DNA of 64,000 nt from Sphingomonas cannabina (GCF_021391395.1 NZ_CP090059.1:1783001-1847000), one strand, 5' to 3'; numbered from the stretch's first letter, positions 21,711 through 32,444 are shown. The notes: generated from the sequence alone by a model not told the origin. Made by a program: numbers and translations.

Positions 21711-22637
21711 GTGACTCGCACGTTTCTCCACATAGCAGTCCTGATGGGCGGCTGGTCGGCCGAGCGCGAGGTGTCGCTGTCGTCGGGCAGCGGTATCGCC
21801 GACGCGCTCGAGAGCCTCGGCCATCGCGTGACGCGCATCGACATGGGGCACGACGTCGCCCTGAAGCTGGCCGAGGCGAAGCCCGACCTCGTGTTCAACG
21901 CGCTCCACGGCACGCCGGGCGAGGACGGCACCGTCCAGGGCATGCTCGACCTGATGGGCCTCAAATACACCCATTCCGGCCTTGCCACCTCGGTCGTCGC
22001 GATCGACAAGCAGCTGACCAAACAGGCGCTGGTGCCGCACGGCATCCCCATGCCCGGCGGCCGCATGGTGCGTTCCGAGGAGCTCTATGAGCGCGACCCG
22101 CTGCCGCGCCCCTTCGTCCTGAAGCCGGTTAACGAGGGCTCCTCGGTCGGCGTCGCGATCGTCACCGCCGAGGGCAATTACGGCAACCCGATCGGCCGCG
22201 ACGTGCGCGGACCGTGGCAGGAGTTCGACGAGCTGCTCGCCGAACCCTTCATCCGCGGTCGCGAACTGACGACGGCGGTGCTCGGCGACCGCGCGCTCGG
22301 CGTCACCGAGCTCAAGCCCAAGAGCGGCTTCTACGACTATGACGCCAAGTACACCGACGGCCTGACCGAGCACATCTTCCCGGCCCCGATCCCCGACGAC
22401 ATCGCCGAGGCCTGCAAGGCCATCGCGCTCGAAGCCCATCGCCTGCTCGGCTGCAAGGGCTGCTCGCGCTCGGACTTCCGCTGGGACGACGAGCAGGGCG
22501 TCGCCGGCCTGTTCCTGCTGGAGGTCAACACCCAGCCCGGCATGACCCCGCTCAGCCTGGTCCCCGAGCAGGCCCGCCACCTCGGCATCTCCTATCCCGA
22601 GCTGGTCCAGATCATCGTCGACGAGGCGCTGAGATGA
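21711..22637 (+). CDS. ddl: D-alanine--D-alanine ligase
   Basis: ATP-grasp ligase of 308 residues that makes the D-Ala-D-Ala dipeptide used by MurF. The N-terminal LMGGWSAEREVSLSSG motif, HGTPGEDGTVQG, the KPVNEGSSVGV loop and the C-terminal LEVNTQPGMTPLS block identify it. It begins with GTG, preceded by CGGAG just outside the repeat unit. The stop overlaps ftsQ (ATGA). Confidence 0.96.
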   Translation: MTRTFLHIAVLMGGWSAEREVSLSSGSGIADALESLGHRVTRIDMGHDVALKLAEAKPDLVFNALHGTPGEDGTVQGMLDLMGLKYTHSGLATSVVAIDKQLTKQALVPHGIPMPGGRMVRSEELYERDPLPRPFVLKPVNEGSSVGVAIVTAEGNYGNPIGRDVRGPWQEFDELLAEPFIRGRELTTAVLGDRALGVTELKPKSGFYDYDAKYTDGLTEHIFPAPIPDDIAEACKAIALEAHRLLGCKGCSRSDFRWDDEQGVAGLFLLEVNTQPGMTPLSLVPEQARHLGISYPELVQIIVDEALR

Positions 22638-23521
22638 GCCGCGCGCCCGCCCGCGGCAACATCAAGCGCCGGCCGCAGCAGCGCAAGCCGGCCAAGAAGG
22701 TCGGCCTGCTCGACCAGGCGGTCGCCGCGCTCCCGGTCAGCGAGGAGACGCTGCGCCGCTGGACCGGCTGGGCGATGTTCGCGGCGGCGCTGGCGGTGCT
22801 GCTGGCGCTGGCGACCTGGCTCGGCATCCCCGGCGCGGCGGGCACGGCGATGGCGGAGGGCGTCGGCCGCGCCGGCTTCCGCGTCGAGCAGATCGAGATC
22901 ACCGGCTTGAAGCGCATGGACCGCATGTCGGTCTACGCCGTCGCCACCGACCAGCAATCGCGCGCGATGCCGCTGGTGGACCTGCAGCGGGTGCGCGAGC
23001 GGCTGCTCGACTATGGCTGGATCGCCGACGCCCGCGTCTCGCGCCGCCTGCCCGACACGCTGGTCATCGACATCGTCGAGCGCCAGCCCGCAGCGATCTG
23101 GCAGAGCCAGGGCCAACTCATGCTGATCGACGCCGCCGGCAAGATCCTGGAGCCGGTCGATCCCAACGCGATGCCGCCGCTGCCGCTGGTGATCGGCGAG
23201 GGCGCCAATGCGCAGGAACCCGCCTATCAGGCATTGATCAAGACCGCACCCGCGCTCAAGGGGCAGGTCAGGGCCGCGACCTGGGTCGGCGACCGCCGCT
23301 GGGACCTGACCTTCAAGAGCGGCGAGCAGCTCTCGCTGCCGGAAGGCGAGCAGGACTCGGCCCGCGCGCTCGCCAAGTTCGCCGAGCTGGAGGCGCGCGA
23401 CCATCTGCTCGGACGCGGCTATGTCCGCTTCGACATGCGCAATCCCGACCGGCTGGTGGTACGCATGCCGGGACGGGTGGTGGATCGATCGACGGCGGCC
23501 GAGACCGCTGCGGCCGAATGA
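22634..23521 (+). CDS. ftsQ: Cell division protein FtsQ
   Basis: Bitopic divisome protein of 295 residues. A basic cytoplasmic N-terminus (about 35 residues, rich in Arg/Lys) precedes one transmembrane helix (about 45-66). A POTRA domain then follows, with FRVEQIEITGLKRM and a FtsQ-type LVIDIVERQPAAIW segment, and then the FtsQ beta domain. It recruits FtsB/FtsL to the septum. It starts inside ddl and is followed by ftsA after 22 bases. Confidence 0.93.
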   Translation: MSRAPARGNIKRRPQQRKPAKKVGLLDQAVAALPVSEETLRRWTGWAMFAAALAVLLALATWLGIPGAAGTAMAEGVGRAGFRVEQIEITGLKRMDRMSVYAVATDQQSRAMPLVDLQRVRERLLDYGWIADARVSRRLPDTLVIDIVERQPAAIWQSQGQLMLIDAAGKILEPVDPNAMPPLPLVIGEGANAQEPAYQALIKTAPALKGQVRAATWVGDRRWDLTFKSGEQLSLPEGEQDSARALAKFAELEARDHLLGRGYVRFDMRNPDRLVVRMPGRVVDRSTAAETAAAE

Positions 23522-23543
23522 GTTGAGTTAGGGGGACGGGACA

Positions 23544-24806
23544 GTGGCAAAGACGGCACCGGAAGGACTGATCACCGCACTCGACATCGGATCGTCGAAG
23601 GTGTCGGCGCTGATCGCGCAGAAGGGCGACGGCGGCGAGCTGGTCGTGCTCGGCACCGGCCAGCGCGAGAGCCGCGGCGTCAAGCGCGGCTACATCGCCG
23701 ACATGATCGCGACCGAGGCGGCCGTGCGCGAGGCGGTCGAGCAGGCCGAGCGCATCGCCGGCACCAACATCGAGGAGGTGTGGGTCAGCTTCTCGGCCGG
23801 CGGCCTCCTCTCCGACATCCTGCGGCTCGAGGTCGACCTCGGCGGCCACCGCGTCGAGCAGGGCGACATCGACGACCTGCTCAAGGCCGGCCGCGAGGCG
23901 ATCGACCCCAGCGGCCGCATGATCCTCCACGCCCAGCCGACCCGCTACACGCTCGACGGCCTGGGCGGGGTCAAGCGGCCGCTCGGCCTCCACGCCGACC
24001 GGCTCGGCGTCGACATCCACGTCGTCGCGACCGACGGCTCGCCGGTGCGCAATCTCGACCTCTGCGTCCGCTCGGCACATCTCGAGGTGCGCTCGATCAT
24101 CGCTGCGCCGGTCGCCACCGGCCTCGCCTGCCTGACCGAGGAGGAGCGCGAACTCGGCGTCGCGCTGGTCGAGATCGGCGCGGGCGTCACCAACGTCTCG
24201 GTGTTCCGGGAAGGCGTGCTCGCCAACCTCGCCTCGATCGGCATGGGCGGCGGCGACATCACCGACGATATCGCCTCCGCCTTCGGCACGCGCCGCGCGC
24301 AGGCGGAGCGGCTCAAATGCTTCCACGGCTCGGCCAACATGAGCCCGCGCGATCATCACGAGATGGTCGACATCGCGCCCGTGAACCCGGAAGCCGAGCC
24401 CGACGGCCACCGCATCACCCGCGCCCAGCTCAACACCGTGATCCGCGCCCGGCTCGAGCGGCTGATGGCTGAGGTGCAGAAGGAGCTGAAGCGGCTCGAC
24501 TTCGCCGACCCCGTCGGGCGCCAGCTGGTGCTGACCGGCGGCGGCGCCGAGCTGCGCGGCATCGCCGATTATGCGCAGCAGGCGCTCGGCAGCGCCGTGC
24601 GCGTCGGCCGACCGCGCGGGCTGACCGCACTGCCGGACGCGCATTCGGGGCCGGCGTTCGCGACGCTGGCGGGCCTCGCCGCCTTCGCCGCGTCCGATCC
24701 GGTCGATTTGCGATCGATCGAGCCTGCGCGCAGCCAGACGGTGGTGCGACCGACCTCTATGGCCGTTCTCGGACGGTTGCTGGCGGCGTTCAAAGCGAAC
24801 TATTAA
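23544..24806 (+). CDS. ftsA: Cell division protein FtsA
   Basis: Actin-like ATPase of 420 residues that tethers FtsZ to the membrane. The phosphate-1 motif TALDIGSSKVSALIA, the SHS2-type 1C domain (about 85-165), IGAGVTNVSVF and LTGGGAELRGI are conserved. The end, with AVLGRLLAAFKANY, is the usual amphipathic membrane-targeting helix. The GTG start has a GGGGGACGGG Shine-Dalgarno. Confidence 0.96.
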   Translation: MAKTAPEGLITALDIGSSKVSALIAQKGDGGELVVLGTGQRESRGVKRGYIADMIATEAAVREAVEQAERIAGTNIEEVWVSFSAGGLLSDILRLEVDLGGHRVEQGDIDDLLKAGREAIDPSGRMILHAQPTRYTLDGLGGVKRPLGLHADRLGVDIHVVATDGSPVRNLDLCVRSAHLEVRSIIAAPVATGLACLTEEERELGVALVEIGAGVTNVSVFREGVLANLASIGMGGGDITDDIASAFGTRRAQAERLKCFHGSANMSPRDHHEMVDIAPVNPEAEPDGHRITRAQLNTVIRARLERLMAEVQKELKRLDFADPVGRQLVLTGGGAELRGIADYAQQALGSAVRVGRPRGLTALPDAHSGPAFATLAGLAAFAASDPVDLRSIEPARSQTVVRPTSMAVLGRLLAAFKANY

Positions 24807-24920
24807 GGAATTACGACATCGGCGTGACTTTGCGCTAGGAGAGCGGAAGCGGATCGTGCAGAAGATTGAGCATTATGTGAGGGGCCCGGCGTTCTTCGAG
24901 GCTCCGGGGGAGACCAGGCG

Positions 24921-26402
24921 ATGAGTATCGAATTCCTTCCGCCCGACGTCGACGAGCTGACGCCGCGCATCACCGTGATCGGCGTCGGCGGCGCGGGCGG
25001 CAACGCCATCGCCAACATGATCCGCGCCGAAGTGCAGGGCGTCGAGTTCCTCGTCGCCAACACCGACGCGCAGGCGCTGAAACAGTCGGCCGCGCCGCAG
25101 CGCATCCAGCTCGGCGCGAAGATCACCCAGGGCCTCGGCGCCGGCTCGCGGCCCGAGATCGGCCGCGCCGCCGCCGAAGAGACGATCGAGCAGGTGACGA
25201 AGTCGCTGGAGGGCGCCCACATGTGCTTCCTCGCCGCCGGCATGGGCGGCGGCACGGGCACGGGCGCGGCGCCGGTGATCGCCAAGGCCGCGCGCGACAT
25301 GGGCATCCTGACCGTCGGCGTCGTGACGAAGCCGTTCGCGTTCGAGGGCAAGCGCCGCGCCGCCTCCGCCGAGGCGGGGATCGAGGAGCTTCAGAAGTAT
25401 GTCGATACGCTGATCGTCATCCCCAACCAGAATCTGTTCCTGATCGCCAACGCCAACACCACCTTCAAGGAAGCCTTCGAGCTCGCCGACGAGGTGCTGC
25501 AGCAGGGCGTGCGCGGCATCACCGACTTGATGGTGATGCCCGGCCTCATCAATCTCGACTTCGCCGACGTCCGCTCGGTGATGCAGGAGATGGGCAAGGC
25601 GATGATGGGCACCGGCGAGGCCGGCGGCGACAGCCGCGCGATCGAGGCGGCGCAGAAGGCGATCGCCAACCCGCTGCTCGACGGCGTGTCGATGCGCGGC
25701 GCCAAGGGCGTGATCGTGTCGATCACCGGCGGCGAGGACATGCGCCTGCTCGAGGTCGACGAGGCCGCGAACCACATCCGCGAACTGGTCGATCCCGACG
25801 CCAACATCATCTGGGGCTCGGCGTTCAATCCCGAGCTCGAGGGCAAGATCCGCGTGTCGGTGGTCGCCACCGGCATCGATGTCAACGCCCAGGCGCAGCA
25901 GGCGGCCGCCGCGGCGGCCGAGCAGCCGCGCGTCTTCTCGTTCAACACGCCGCGCCGTCCGGAGCCGGTGGCGCCGGCCGCCCCGTCCGAGCCGGTCGCT
26001 GCCGCGCCCGTGCCGGAGCTGGAACCGCCGGTGGTGGCGGAAGCGGCGGAAGCCGAGGAGCCGGACGCGCTCGACCTCACCCAGGAGTTCGCCGCGCCTG
26101 CCGACGAGCCCGAGGAGGACGAGCTGGTGCTCGGCGCCGAGTCGCAGGTCGCACCGGAGGAGCAGCCGCAGCCGTCGATCGCCCGCGACACGCCGCCGCC
26201 GGCGCCCGAGCCGACGATCCGCCGCCGCTGGCTGACCGGTGTCACCGAGGAACCCGAGGCGCCTGCCGCCGAGGCCGCCAAGCCGCGCTCGGGCGGTACG
26301 CTGTTCGAGCGCATGTCGGGCCGCGGCCGGGCCGACGATGCTGCGGACGATCGGACTCAGCCCGACATCCCGCGCTTCCTCCATCGCCAGAACAACCAGT
26401 AA
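24921..26402 (+). CDS. ftsZ: Cell division protein FtsZ
   Basis: Tubulin-like GTPase of 493 residues that forms the Z ring. The GTP-binding tubulin signature GGGTGTG spans residues 109-115, and the T7-loop region has [12 protein letters not shown] Pro/Ala/Glu-rich linker of about 150 residues, typical of alphaproteobacteria, leads to the C-terminal peptide [12 protein letters not shown] that binds FtsA. A 114-base gap after ftsA may contain a separate promoter, but I could not define one. Confidence 0.97.
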   Translation: MSIEFLPPDVDELTPRITVIGVGGAGGNAIANMIRAEVQGVEFLVANTDAQALKQSAAPQRIQLGAKITQGLGAGSRPEIGRAAAEETIEQVTKSLEGAHMCFLAAGMGGGTGTGAAPVIAKAARDMGILTVGVVTKPFAFEGKRRAASAEAGIEELQKYVDTLIVIPNQNLFLIANANTTFKEAFELADEVLQQGVRGITDLMVMPGLINLDFADVRSVMQEMGKAMMGTGEAGGDSRAIEAAQKAIANPLLDGVSMRGAKGVIVSITGGEDMRLLEVDEAANHIRELVDPDANIIWGSAFNPELEGKIRVSVVATGIDVNAQAQQAAAAAAEQPRVFSFNTPRRPEPVAPAAPSEPVAAAPVPELEPPVVAEAAEAEEPDALDLTQEFAAPADEPEEDELVLGAESQVAPEEQPQPSIARDTPPPAPEPTIRRRWLTGVTEEPEAPAAEAAKPRSGGTLFERMSGRGRADDAADDRTQPDIPRFLHRQNNQ

Positions 26403-26444
26403 TCAAAAGAAAAAGCCTGGAGTCTGTCCGGGGTGAGATTGAAT

Positions 26445-26523
26445 CGTGCTCCTGCGGAAGCAGGAGCCCAGGCCGCGAGCGTGACGGCACATAATCCAGG
26501 GCTCCTGCCTTCGCAGGAGCACG
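26445..26523. repeat. REP-like paired inverted repeat, family A, copy 2 (downstream of ftsZ)
   Basis: The CGTGCTCCTGCGGAAGCAGG unit and its inverted partner GCTCCTGCCTTCGCAGGAGC recur here. Flanking sequences also pair (GATTGAA near 26437 with TTCAATC near 26532), extending the fold-back to about 26421-26552. Confidence 0.83.
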
Positions 26524-26652
26524 GACGCCGTTTCAATCTGACAGGACGGACTCCAGCCGGCCCGGTTCGTCGCCGCGCCGGCTCGGCTGGGCGAGGTGGG
26601 GGTGCATGGTCAGCGGCCGTTCACCTGGCGTCGGCTTGATCCGGCGTCGGTC

Positions 26653-28413
26653 ATGAAGCTTTCGACGGTCCTCCGGGCCGGTCTCTCCGCCGCAGCGCTG
26701 ACGCTATTGCCAGCGATGCTGCCGGCGCAGGAGGTCGTGCCTCCGCCCACGCCCAATGCCGACGCGCTCGCCGCGCAGATGCGCGTGCTCGCCTCCAATC
26801 CGCGCGACCTCAACGCGCTTATCACTGCGGGCGATCTCAGCGTGAAGCTCGGCGATCCGCAGGCGGCGATGCGCTTCTTCGACCGGGCGGAGGACGTCTC
26901 GCCCGGCAATGCGCGCCTGCTCGCCGGCAAGGCCGGAGCGTTGGTGCTGCTCGAGCGCCCGGGTGAAGCGCTCAGCTACTACGACCGGGCCGAACGTGCC
27001 GGCGCCTCGATGACCGGCTATCTGGCCCAGCGCGGCCTTGCCTACGACCTGATCGGCCAGTCCGGCTACGCCCAGCGCGACTATCGTCGCGCACTCGAGA
27101 CCAACCGCGACGACGAGACGGTGCGGCGGCTCGCGCTGTCGCTAGGCATCTCGGGCAAGCGCGACGAGGCGATGCAGCTGCTCGACCCGCTGTTGAGGCG
27201 CAGCGATCGTGCCGCGTGGCGCGATCGTGCCTTCATCCTGGCGATGACCGGCGACCTGCCCGGCGCTGAGCGGATCGCTACCAGCATGATGGTGAACGGC
27301 GCGGCGATGGCGCCGTTCTTCCGCCGCCTGGCCGCGCTGGCACCGGCCGACCGCGCCTTCGCCGTCCATTTCGGCGAGCCCACGCCGACGCCCGCGCGCA
27401 CCGCCGACGCCCGGCTGGCGCCACCGCTGGCGCCGCTGCCCGGGGAGGCCGCTTCTCCCGCGAGGACGGCGACCGCAATGGCGGAACGCCCGCGCCCCGA
27501 GCCGCACAGCCGCGCATCGCAGGGACGCGTCCCGCCACGGACTTCCACACCCACTCCAACTCCGACGCCGACACCCACGCCGGCCGCGGCGCCGACGCAG
27601 CTTGCCAGTGCCGCGCCGCGTAGGCCGACGGTCATCGATGCGCCGAGGCGAGAGACGCCAGCGCAGGGCTGGGCGATGACCGCGGATGCCACGCCGCCCC
27701 GCTCTGCGCCGGTGCCGACTCCGACACCTGCCGCGACTCCAACGCCCACGCCAACCCCGACACCGCCGCCGACTGCGGTGACACCTGCTTCGTCTGCCGC
27801 GACACCGGCGCCGACTGCGGTGGCGTCCGCTCCCTACACCACGACACAAGCGCCGACTCCGGCACCCGCAGCGCCGCCTCCAAGTTCCGGCCAGTCGGTG
27901 CTCGCCGCGATCATCGCGAGGATCAGCATTCCGGCCTCGGAACTCGAGCGTCCGGCGTCGCCTCCACCGACCCCACGGCCGGTCACCGTGAGGAAGGCGG
28001 AGCCGAAGCAGCCCGATCCCGCTCCTGCCGCGACGGCAAGCAAGCCCGAACCGAAGAAACCAGACCCAAAGAAGCCGGACCCGAAGAAACCCGACCCGAA
28101 AAAGCCAGACCCGAAGAAGCCCGATCCGACCAAGACCGAACCCGCGCGTATCTGGGTCCAGGTCGCGGGCGGGGCCAACGCCGCCGATCTCGGCAAGGAC
28201 TGGAAGCGCCTCGCTGCCAAGTCGCCCGCCGCCTTCCGCGGCAAGACCGCCTGGACCACGCCGCTGCGCGCGACAAACCGCTTGCTCGCCGGCCCGTTCA
28301 AGACGCAAGGGGAGGCCATGGCCTTCGTCAACCAGCTCGCCAAGGACGGCTCCTCCGCCTTCATCTGGCAGAGCCCGGCCGGGCAGAAGATCGACAAGCT
28401 CGGCGTGAAATGA
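26653..28413 (+). CDS. Secreted TPR protein with low-complexity linker and C-terminal SPOR domain
   Basis: A protein of 586 residues with a signal peptide ([19 protein letters not shown] cleavage). TPR-like helices (about 30-210) contain repeated AxxxxxxAEDxSPGNA units. A Pro/Thr-rich linker (about 235-430) follows, then a lysine-proline tract of six KPxPKK-type repeats (about 467-495), then a SPOR domain (about 500-586). SPOR domains bind denuded glycan strands at the septum, so a periplasmic role in division is likely, matching its place after ftsZ. I chose ATG 26653 because it opens the signal peptide, although an in-frame start 57 bases upstream exists. The repeat-rich linker could vary in length between strains. 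Confidence 0.82.
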   Translation: MKLSTVLRAGLSAAALTLLPAMLPAQEVVPPPTPNADALAAQMRVLASNPRDLNALITAGDLSVKLGDPQAAMRFFDRAEDVSPGNARLLAGKAGALVLLERPGEALSYYDRAERAGASMTGYLAQRGLAYDLIGQSGYAQRDYRRALETNRDDETVRRLALSLGISGKRDEAMQLLDPLLRRSDRAAWRDRAFILAMTGDLPGAERIATSMMVNGAAMAPFFRRLAALAPADRAFAVHFGEPTPTPARTADARLAPPLAPLPGEAASPARTATAMAERPRPEPHSRASQGRVPPRTSTPTPTPTPTPTPAAAPTQLASAAPRRPTVIDAPRRETPAQGWAMTADATPPRSAPVPTPTPAATPTPTPTPTPPPTAVTPASSAATPAPTAVASAPYTTTQAPTPAPAAPPPSSGQSVLAAIIARISIPASELERPASPPPTPRPVTVRKAEPKQPDPAPAATASKPEPKKPDPKKPDPKKPDPKKPDPKKPDPTKTEPARIWVQVAGGANAADLGKDWKRLAAKSPAAFRGKTAWTTPLRATNRLLAGPFKTQGEAMAFVNQLAKDGSSAFIWQSPAGQKIDKLGVK

Positions 28414-29579
28414 GCGCGCTCGCGCCCTGGGCGGCGGACCCCGCGCGGACGCGCGGGCGGCTCCATCCTGAGCCCGGCGATCCCGAGCGCGGCCCGCGCG
28501 ACGCCTTCCAGCGCGACCGCGACCGGGTGATCCACTCGATCAGCTTCCGCCGCCTCCGCCACAAGACCCAGGTGTTCATGGCGCCCGACGGCGACCATTT
28601 CCGCGTCCGCCTGACGCACAGCCTGGAAGTCGCGCAGATCGGCCGCACCATCGCCCGCGCGCTCGGCCTCAACGAGGACCTGACCGAGGCGCTCTGCCTG
28701 GCCCACGATATCGGCCATCCGCCGTTCGGCCATGCCGGCGAGGATGCGCTGGAGACGGCGCTGGCGGGGCAGGGCGGCTTCGACCACAACGGCCACACCC
28801 TGCGTGTCGTCACCCACCTCGACTCGCCCTATCCGCGCTGGAGCGGCCTCAATCTCACCTGGGACACGCTGGAGGGCCTCGCCAAGCACAACGGCCCCAT
28901 CTGGGAGCCGGGCTGGGCGCTGGCCGAGGCGGACGCCGCCTTTCCTCTCGACCTCCATAGCTGGCCGTCGCTGGAAGCACAGGTCGCGGCGATCGCCGAC
29001 GACATCGCCTATGACAACCACGACATCGACGACGGCCTCCGCGCCGGCCTGCTGACGCTCGACCAGCTCCTTGAGGTGCCGATGGTCGCGCGCGGCTGGG
29101 ACGCGGTACGCGCCCGCCACCCCGACGTGCCGCCCGACAAGCTGGTGCGCGAGCTGGTCCGCTCGCAGATCGGCACAATGGTCAACGATCTCATCACCGA
29201 GACCCGCGCCGCGGTGACCGGCAAAGGGGTCGCCAGCGTCGACGACGTCCGCGCGGCCGGCGAGCCGCTCGTCCGCTTCTCCGCGGCGATGCGCGACGAG
29301 GAGCGCGCGCTCAAGCGCTTCATGTACGCCAATCTCTACCACCACCCGAGCCAGCTCACCGCGGCTGGCGTCGCGCGCGAGATCGTCGCCGGCCTGTTCG
29401 CCGCCTATCGCGAGGACCCGCTCCATCTGCCCGAGGAGTGGCGCGCACGCCTGCCGGAGGACGAGCCCGGCCGCAGCCGCCACATCGCCGACTTCATCGC
29501 CGGCATGACCGACCGCTACGCCGCTCGCCATTATGAGGCGATCACCGGCCGCAAGCCGGCGCTGTCCGACGCGTTCTGA
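28410..29579 (+). CDS. Deoxyguanosinetriphosphate triphosphohydrolase-like protein (HD domain)
   Basis: An HD-superfamily hydrolase of 389 residues in the dGTPase family, type 2 subgroup by length. The metal ligands are visible: His70 in [13 protein letters not shown], the His99-Asp100 doublet in [15 protein letters not shown], and a distal Asp near residue 190 in [14 protein letters not shown]. The N-terminal [24 protein letters not shown] block is strongly conserved. It overlaps the SPOR gene by ATGA. The true substrate preference (dGTP or other dNTPs) cannot be read from sequence. Confidence 0.9.
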   Translation: MSALAPWAADPARTRGRLHPEPGDPERGPRDAFQRDRDRVIHSISFRRLRHKTQVFMAPDGDHFRVRLTHSLEVAQIGRTIARALGLNEDLTEALCLAHDIGHPPFGHAGEDALETALAGQGGFDHNGHTLRVVTHLDSPYPRWSGLNLTWDTLEGLAKHNGPIWEPGWALAEADAAFPLDLHSWPSLEAQVAAIADDIAYDNHDIDDGLRAGLLTLDQLLEVPMVARGWDAVRARHPDVPPDKLVRELVRSQIGTMVNDLITETRAAVTGKGVASVDDVRAAGEPLVRFSAAMRDEERALKRFMYANLYHHPSQLTAAGVAREIVAGLFAAYREDPLHLPEEWRARLPEDEPGRSRHIADFIAGMTDRYAARHYEAITGRKPALSDAF

Positions 29580-29674
29580 CGCGAACCGCCCGATTTGAGC
29601 GACGAACCGATGAGCCGGTAAATTCCTGCGACAGGTCGCGGGTAGCATCTTCGCATGACCCGAAGAGGACGATC

Positions 29675-31192
29675 ATGACCGTCGCCGCCATCGCGCTCAA
29701 TCGGTTCGGTCTCGGTGCGCAGCCCGACGACGGCGTGCCCGACGATCCCAAGGCCTATCTGCTCGCGCAGTTCGACCGATACGACCCGCGCCCGCCCGCG
29801 CTGGCGGAGGCGCAGACCACCGCCGCGGTCTCGTCCGAGCTCGCCGCCTATTTCGATGCGCAACGCCAGAATCGCGCCGATCGCAAGGCGCCGCCCGGAG
29901 CAATGATGCCGGCCGCCGGGGGCACGCCGCCGGCCATGACGGCGTCGCCGCCGATGCAGCCTGCGATGACGGGGCAGAAACCTTCAGCGCCGACTGGTGC
30001 GCCGCTGGACCCCGTGATGGAGGCGCGCCGCCTCGCCCAGCGGCAGAACCGGCAGGTCTATATCGATTCGGCCGGCCTGCGCGCCAATGCCGCGCTCGCC
30101 ACGTCCGCGCCGATGGTCGAACGGCTGGTGCATTTCTGGGCGAACCACTTCGCCGTCTCCGCCGACAAGCTTGAGGTGATCGGCCTCGCCGGCCCGTTCG
30201 AGTTCGAGGCGATCCGCCCGCATGTCCTCGGCAGCTTCCGCGACATGCTCTACGCCGTGGAGCGCCATCCGGCGATGCTGATCTATCTCGATCAGGCACA
30301 GTCGATCGGCCCCGACTCCCCGTTCGGCGCGCGCGCCGCCCAGCGCAATCCGAAGCGCCGGCCCGGCCTCAACGAGAATCTCGCGCGCGAGATCATGGAG
30401 CTCCACACGCTGGGCGTGCGCACCGGGTACACCCAGGCCGACGTCACCGAATTCGCCCGGGCGATGACCGGCTGGACGACGGCTGGGCTCGGCCGTGGCG
30501 GCGGCGGTGGTGCCCGCAATGCCGGCAATCCCGGCGACTTCGTGTTCGTGCCGCAGCTGCACGAGCCGGGCGTGCGCACGATCATGGGCAAGAGCTACCC
30601 GCAGCAGGGCGAAGCGCAAGCCGCGGCGGTGCTCGACGACCTCGCTGTCCATCCGGCGACCGCGAAGCATGTCGCCACCAAGCTCGTCCGCCATTTCGTC
30701 GCCGACGATCCGCCGCCGGCCGTCGTCAAGCGATGCGAGGGGGCCTTTCTGAAGTCGGACGGAGACCTGCCCACCGTCTATCGCGCGCTGATCGACTCGC
30801 CCGAGGCCTGGGCGCCGCAGCCCGCCAAGTTCAAGACGCCGTGGGAATGGTCGATCTCGATGATGCGCGCGCTGGGGATGCAGCAGATCGGCGCGCAACA
30901 GATATTCGGACTCCAGCAGCAGCTCGGCCAGCCGGTGTGGAAGCCGGGCCAGCCCTCCGGCTGGGACGACATCGCCGGCAGCTGGGCCGGCCCGGACGCG
31001 ATCATGCGCCGCGTCGAGGCGGCCCAGCGCTTCGCCGCGCGCGCCGGCCAGGTGATCGACGCCCGCGAACGCGCCGAGCAGCTCTTCCCCGGCACGCTCA
31101 CCCCCGCCACCCGTCAGGCGATCGCCCGCGCCGAAAGCCCCCAGCAGGCCGTGGCGCTGATGCTCGTCGCCCCCGAGTTCATGCGGAGATAG
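29675..31192 (+). CDS. DUF1800 family protein
   Basis: A protein of 505 residues. It matches the DUF1800 family through the LVHFWANHFAVSADK segment, NENLAREIMELHTLGV, TQADVTEFARAMTGWT and the FKTPWEWSISMMRALG region near the C-terminus. No export signal is seen at the N-terminus, and residues 70-105 are a Pro/Met/Ala-rich low-complexity insert. An AAGAGGA Shine-Dalgarno precedes the ATG. DUF1800 genes are regularly followed by DUF1501 genes, as here, and the pair presumably works together. No biochemical function is established. Confidence 0.88.
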   Translation: MTVAAIALNRFGLGAQPDDGVPDDPKAYLLAQFDRYDPRPPALAEAQTTAAVSSELAAYFDAQRQNRADRKAPPGAMMPAAGGTPPAMTASPPMQPAMTGQKPSAPTGAPLDPVMEARRLAQRQNRQVYIDSAGLRANAALATSAPMVERLVHFWANHFAVSADKLEVIGLAGPFEFEAIRPHVLGSFRDMLYAVERHPAMLIYLDQAQSIGPDSPFGARAAQRNPKRRPGLNENLAREIMELHTLGVRTGYTQADVTEFARAMTGWTTAGLGRGGGGGARNAGNPGDFVFVPQLHEPGVRTIMGKSYPQQGEAQAAAVLDDLAVHPATAKHVATKLVRHFVADDPPPAVVKRCEGAFLKSDGDLPTVYRALIDSPEAWAPQPAKFKTPWEWSISMMRALGMQQIGAQQIFGLQQQLGQPVWKPGQPSGWDDIAGSWAGPDAIMRRVEAAQRFAARAGQVIDARERAEQLFPGTLTPATRQAIARAESPQQAVALMLVAPEFMRR

Positions 31193-31197
31193 CCCAG

Positions 31198-32352
31198 ATG
31201 ATCGTCACCCGCCGCCGTTTCGTCTCCTGGGGCTCCGCCGCTGCGCTGTCGGCGCTGGCGCCGCGCATCGCCTTCGCCGCGGCGCCGACCGACCGCCGCT
31301 TCGTCTTCATCATCCAGCGCGGCGCCGCCGACGGGCTCGGCACGCTGGCGCCGGTCGGCGATCCCGCCTTCGCCCCCGCGCGCGGCCCCCTGGCCGAGGA
31401 TTTCGCGACCGGCGCCAAGCTCGACGGCATGTTCACGCTGCATCCCGCGCTCGCCGGCGTGGCCGGGCTCTACAAGGGCGGCGAGGCGCTGTTCGCCCAC
31501 GCGGTCGCCTCGCCCTATCGCGACCGCTCGCATTTCGACGGCCAGAACGTGCTCGAGACCGGCGGGACCAGCGCCTACTCGGTCAAGGACGGCTGGCTCA
31601 ACCGCCTGCTCGGCGTGCTGCCCGAGCCCGAGAAGCGCGGCATGGCGATCGCCGCGACGGTGCCGATGGCCCTGCGCGGCAAGGTCGACGTCGCCTCCTA
31701 TGCCCCCTCGGCGCTGCCCGATGCCTCCGACGACCTGATCGCCCGCGTGACCACGCTCTACGCCAGCGACCCGCAGCTCCACGAGCTGTGGGAACAGGCG
31801 GTCGCGACGCGCCAGCTCACCGGCGACCTCGCCGCCAACAACGGCCAGAACGCCGCCGCGACCGGCACGCTCGCCGCCAAGCTGCTCGCGCCCGCCGACG
31901 GCGCGCGGGTGGCGATGATCGAGACCGGCGGCTGGGACACCCACGCCGGCCAGCGCGGCCGCCTGGCGGCGCAGCTGAAGGGCCTCGACGCGATGATAGG
32001 CGCGCTCAAGGCGGGGATGGGCCCGCTGTGGTCCGACACGATGGTGCTGGTCGCGACCGAGTTCGGCCGCACGGTGGCGGTCAACGGCACCGGCGGCACC
32101 GATCACGGCACGGCGTCGGCGGCGATGCTGTTCGGCGGCGCGGTGAAGGGCGGGCGCGTGATCGCCGACTGGCCCGGCCTCACCCAGGCCGACCTCTACG
32201 AAGGCCGCGACCTCAAGCCTACCACCAGCCTCGACGCCTTCATCGCCGGCGCCGCGGCCGAGCATTTCGGCATCGAACCCGCCCGGATGGCGAAGGCGCT
32301 GTTCCCGACCGTCGGGCCGGTGAAGCCGGTCGAGGGGCTGGCGCGGGTTTGA
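31198..32352 (+). CDS. DUF1501 family protein, Tat-exported
   Basis: A protein of 384 residues that begins MIVTRRRFVSWGSAAALSAL, a twin-arginine signal sequence ending near AFA. The body has the DUF1501 blocks SHFDGQNVLETG, ETGGWDTHAGQRG, VATEFGRTVAVNGTGGTDHGTA and FGGAVKGGRV, which resemble metal-binding segments of the alkaline phosphatase/sulfatase-like superfamily. It starts 5 bases after the DUF1800 stop, so they form an operon. Tat export fits a folded, cofactor-bearing periplasmic protein only a few kilobases from tatABC. Confidence 0.88.
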   Translation: MIVTRRRFVSWGSAAALSALAPRIAFAAAPTDRRFVFIIQRGAADGLGTLAPVGDPAFAPARGPLAEDFATGAKLDGMFTLHPALAGVAGLYKGGEALFAHAVASPYRDRSHFDGQNVLETGGTSAYSVKDGWLNRLLGVLPEPEKRGMAIAATVPMALRGKVDVASYAPSALPDASDDLIARVTTLYASDPQLHELWEQAVATRQLTGDLAANNGQNAAATGTLAAKLLAPADGARVAMIETGGWDTHAGQRGRLAAQLKGLDAMIGALKAGMGPLWSDTMVLVATEFGRTVAVNGTGGTDHGTASAAMLFGGAVKGGRVIADWPGLTQADLYEGRDLKPTTSLDAFIAGAAAEHFGIEPARMAKALFPTVGPVKPVEGLARV

Positions 32353-32368
32353 GGCGCATTGAACTCGT

Positions 32369-32444
32369 CGTCATCCCGGCGGAAGCCGGGATCTCATGCG
32401 GCGACGCGATACGGCCTGAGATCCCGGCTTTCGCCGGGATGACG
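32369..32444. repeat. REP-like paired inverted repeat, family B, copy 2
   Basis: CGTCATCCCGGCGGAAGCCG and the inverted arm ending in GCCGGGATGACG lie between the DUF1501 stop and the terminator of the convergent small gene. Confidence 0.88.

Noticed and set aside
24807..24920. CtrA-type TTAA-N7-TTAA site before ftsZ
   Set aside because: A TTAA word is present near 24803 but there is no second half-site at the required spacing.
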